Below are positions 5,972 through 7,404 of a stretch of DNA of 7,404 nucleotides, piece after piece. The stretch is from an uncultured Pseudomonadota bacterium (GTDB taxonomy: Bacteria > Pseudomonadota > Gammaproteobacteria > Steroidobacterales > Steroidobacteraceae): contig CAIVYV010000208.1 of assembly GCA_903910215.1 (NCBI GenBank), positions 1 through 7,404 on the forward strand, in the 5' to 3' direction. The notes under the pieces are model-generated. The model saw only the letters and a list, made by a program, of their open reading frames with translations, ran no database searches and was not told where the DNA came from. A program made the translations under genes and the position numbers. Numbering within the stretch: position 1 is the stretch's first letter; the number at the start of each line of letters is the position of its first letter.

Positions 5972-6911
5972 AAGTGCCACGTCGACGCGTGAAGCTCGTC
6001 TCGAGCACGCGCCAAACCAAAGTGTCGAAATCGATACCGGCAGCCGCGGCGGCCATCGGCACGAGACTGTGATCGGTCATACCCGGGACCGTGTTGATCT
6101 CGAGCAGCAGCGGACGCCCGGTGACGTCCATCATGAAATCCACGCGACCCCAACCCTCGCCGGCTGCTGCGGCGAAGGCACCACGCGCGAGCGCTGCCAT
6201 GTGACGCTCCGCCTCGAGCGAAAGACCCGCCGGACAGTGGTACTGCGTGTCGTTGCGCAGATACTTCGCTTCGTAGTCGTAGAAGGTATTGGGTGTCTCG
6301 ATGCGGATCGCGGGCAACGCTGCACCTTGCAGAATTCCCACCGTGTACTCAGGGCCTGCAAGCCAAGGCTCTGCGAAAACCTGCGCGTCCGTGGCGACGG
6401 CAGCGGCGAAAGCCGCTGGCAATTGCGCGGCGCTGTCGACCTTGCTCATACCAACGGACGATCCCTGCGTCGCCGGCTTCACGATCATCGGCAAACCGAG
6501 GCGCTGCACGGCAATTTCGAAATCCTCTGGTCCGCGTAACTCGACGCTGTCGGCCGTCGCGATACCAACGGCAGCAACGAGACGCTTCGTGCGCAACTTG
6601 TCCATACAGATGGCCGAGCCGAGCACACCACTGCCGGTATAGGGCACACCGAGATACTCGAGAGCCCCTTGCACAGTGCCATCCTCGCCACCCGGACCGT
6701 GTAAGGCGATCCATGATCGATCGATGCCGTCATCTAGCAACGCTGTCAGTGGTCGCTCTTTTGGATCAAAAGCCACGGCATCAACACCACGACGCTGCAA
6801 AGCAGCGAGCACAGCCGCACCGGAACGCAATGAAACCTCGCGCTCGCTCGAAGAGCCGCCCTGCAACACGGCGACCTTGCCGAATTCACGGGGATCGGTG
6901 ACAGAGCGCAT
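5970..6911 (-). CDS. ddlB: D-alanine--D-alanine ligase
   Basis: Ddl is the cytosolic ATP-grasp enzyme that joins two D-alanines into the dipeptide that MurF adds to the peptidoglycan precursor. The 313-residue protein aligns throughout with E. coli DdlB (306). Seen are GGSSSEREVS with E23 (E. coli E15), LHGPGGEDGT (70-79), YTGSGVLGSA, MDKLRTK, the ATP-binding VKP (K145), the flexible-loop QGSSVGMSK with S151, FYDYEAKY with K216 and Y217, GRVDFMMD with R256 and D258, and EINTVPGMT with E271 and N273 as magnesium ligands. The Y217 position and YEAKY motif are those of true D-Ala-D-Ala ligases, not of D-lactate or D-serine resistance ligases. The ATG at 6911 overlaps the murB stop by one base (TGATG) and has GGAGG 7 bases upstream; a TTG one codon earlier (6914) is less likely. 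Confidence 0.97.
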   Translation of the reverse strand: MRSVTDPREFGKVAVLQGGSSSEREVSLRSGAAVLAALQRRGVDAVAFDPKERPLTALLDDGIDRSWIALHGPGGEDGTVQGALEYLGVPYTGSGVLGSAICMDKLRTKRLVAAVGIATADSVELRGPEDFEIAVQRLGLPMIVKPATQGSSVGMSKVDSAAQLPAAFAAAVATDAQVFAEPWLAGPEYTVGILQGAALPAIRIETPNTFYDYEAKYLRNDTQYHCPAGLSLEAERHMAALARGAFAAAAGEGWGRVDFMMDVTGRPLLLEINTVPGMTDHSLVPMAAAAAGIDFDTLVWRVLETSFTRRRGT

Positions 6912-7404
6912 CAAGCAGCCTCCCCCACGATCCGAACCTCGGTCTGCAAACGCACACCGAAGCGAACCTCGACTACGTTGCGCACTTCGCCGATCAGTTG
7001 CTCGAGATCGGCTGCGGAGGCCTGACCTTCATTGATGATGAAGTTCGCGTGCTTAGGCGAAACACAGGCGCCACCGATACGACGACCTTTGAGTCCCGCA
7101 GCTTCGATCAAACGCGCAGCATGATCGCCTTCCGGGTTCGTGAAAACCGAGCCGCAACTCCACTCACCGATCGGTTGTTTAGCTTTGCGCTCGACCAGCA
7201 GATCACGCAGCGTGTCGTTATTGCTAGCGGGGCGCGATTCGAAAGCGAGCGTCGCACCGAGGAAGGCCTCACCCACCACCGGTGCGGTTACGTGACGATA
7301 GGCGACGCGATACTCACCCGCAGCACGCCAGCGTATGTTCCCCGCACGATCGATGACTTCGACTTCTCGCACATGGGACCAGGTCTCGCCACCGAAGGCG
7401 CCCG
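6911..7404 (-). CDS. murB: MurB, UDP-N-acetylenolpyruvoylglucosamine reductase, C-terminal part (runs off right edge)
   Basis: MurB is the FAD enzyme that uses NADPH to reduce UDP-GlcNAc-enolpyruvate to UDP-MurNAc, the second committed step of peptidoglycan synthesis. About 163 C-terminal residues are present; the FAD-binding N-terminal half lies beyond the right edge. The frame stays open to the window end, reading GAFGGETWSHVREVEVIDR, which continues the FAD-domain motif NAGA(Y/F)GGE. A GTG at 7372 is therefore an internal codon, not the start. The catalytic serine is in CGSVFTNPEGDHA (serine codon 7148-7150), followed by LIEAAGLKG, IGGACVSPKHANFIIN, and the conserved glutamate in TEVRIVG. 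The direct GSVF-to-GDHAARLIEAAGLKG arrangement is that of type II MurB, unlike the E. coli type I enzyme. It heads the visible cluster, directly coupled to ddlB. Confidence 0.95.
   Translation of the reverse strand, partial: GAFGGETWSHVREVEVIDRAGNIRWRAAGEYRVAYRHVTAPVVGEAFLGATLAFESRPASNNDTLRDLLVERKAKQPIGEWSCGSVFTNPEGDHAARLIEAAGLKGRRIGGACVSPKHANFIINEGQASAADLEQLIGEVRNVVEVRFGVRLQTEVRIVGEAA
6919..6923 (-). promoter_or_regulatory. Ribosome-binding site of ddlB inside murB
   Basis: GGAGG on the minus strand lies within the last codons of murB, 7 bases before the ddlB ATG at 6911. Together with the one-base stop/start overlap it indicates translational coupling and favours ATG 6911 over TTG 6914. 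Confidence 0.75.

Noticed and set aside
1..7404. A novel defence, mobile or biosynthetic system hidden in the window
   Set aside because: All sequence except short spacers is explained by nine conserved genes in a known order. I see no transposase, direct repeats, atypical composition or unassigned gene.

Overview
The window is an ordinary, gene-dense stretch of a GC-rich proteobacterial chromosome. It holds the distal half of the division and cell wall (dcw) cluster and the genes that follow it, almost all read leftward on the minus strand. In transcription order (right to left) these are murB (partial, cut by the right edge), ddlB, ftsQ, ftsA, ftsZ and lpxC. After lpxC comes one rightward gene, a DUF721/DciA-like protein, then leftward again an M23-family envelope peptidase and the first 77 codons of secA, cut by the left edge. 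The protein sequences and the order ftsZ-lpxC-DUF721-M23-secA point to a gammaproteobacterium, probably outside the enterics: murB lies inside the cluster and there is no secM between lpxC and secA. A betaproteobacterium cannot be fully excluded. I cannot name the genus.

Right part (about 2593-7404): a tightly packed block for making and placing septal peptidoglycan. MurB makes UDP-MurNAc, Ddl makes D-Ala-D-Ala, FtsQ is a scaffold of the divisome, FtsA tethers FtsZ to the membrane, and FtsZ forms the ring. The murB stop and ddlB start share one base (TGATG), and ftsQ starts 13 bp after ddlB with its Shine-Dalgarno sequence overlapping the ddlB stop, so translation is probably coupled. The 81-bp ftsZ-lpxC gap holds a very strong stem-loop next to the lpxC ribosome-binding site.

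Middle (1218-2592): lpxC (first committed step of lipid A synthesis) runs tail-to-tail into the DciA-like gene, overlapping it by 37 bp. A weak terminator-like hairpin followed by six U lies at the lpxC stop, inside the 3' end of the DciA-like gene. The DciA-like gene and the M23 gene diverge from a 104-bp spacer that contains an imperfect dyad.

Left part (1-1217): a single-pass, periplasm-facing M23 peptidase with all metal and catalytic residues, a 77-bp spacer with a plausible sigma-70 promoter, and the start of secA from a GTG codon.

I see no insertion sequence, CRISPR array, RNA gene, prophage or unknown multi-gene system, and no gene-free stretch longer than about 100 bp. The points of real interest are the regulatory structures, above all the ftsZ-lpxC stem-loop, and the convergent lpxC/dciA arrangement.
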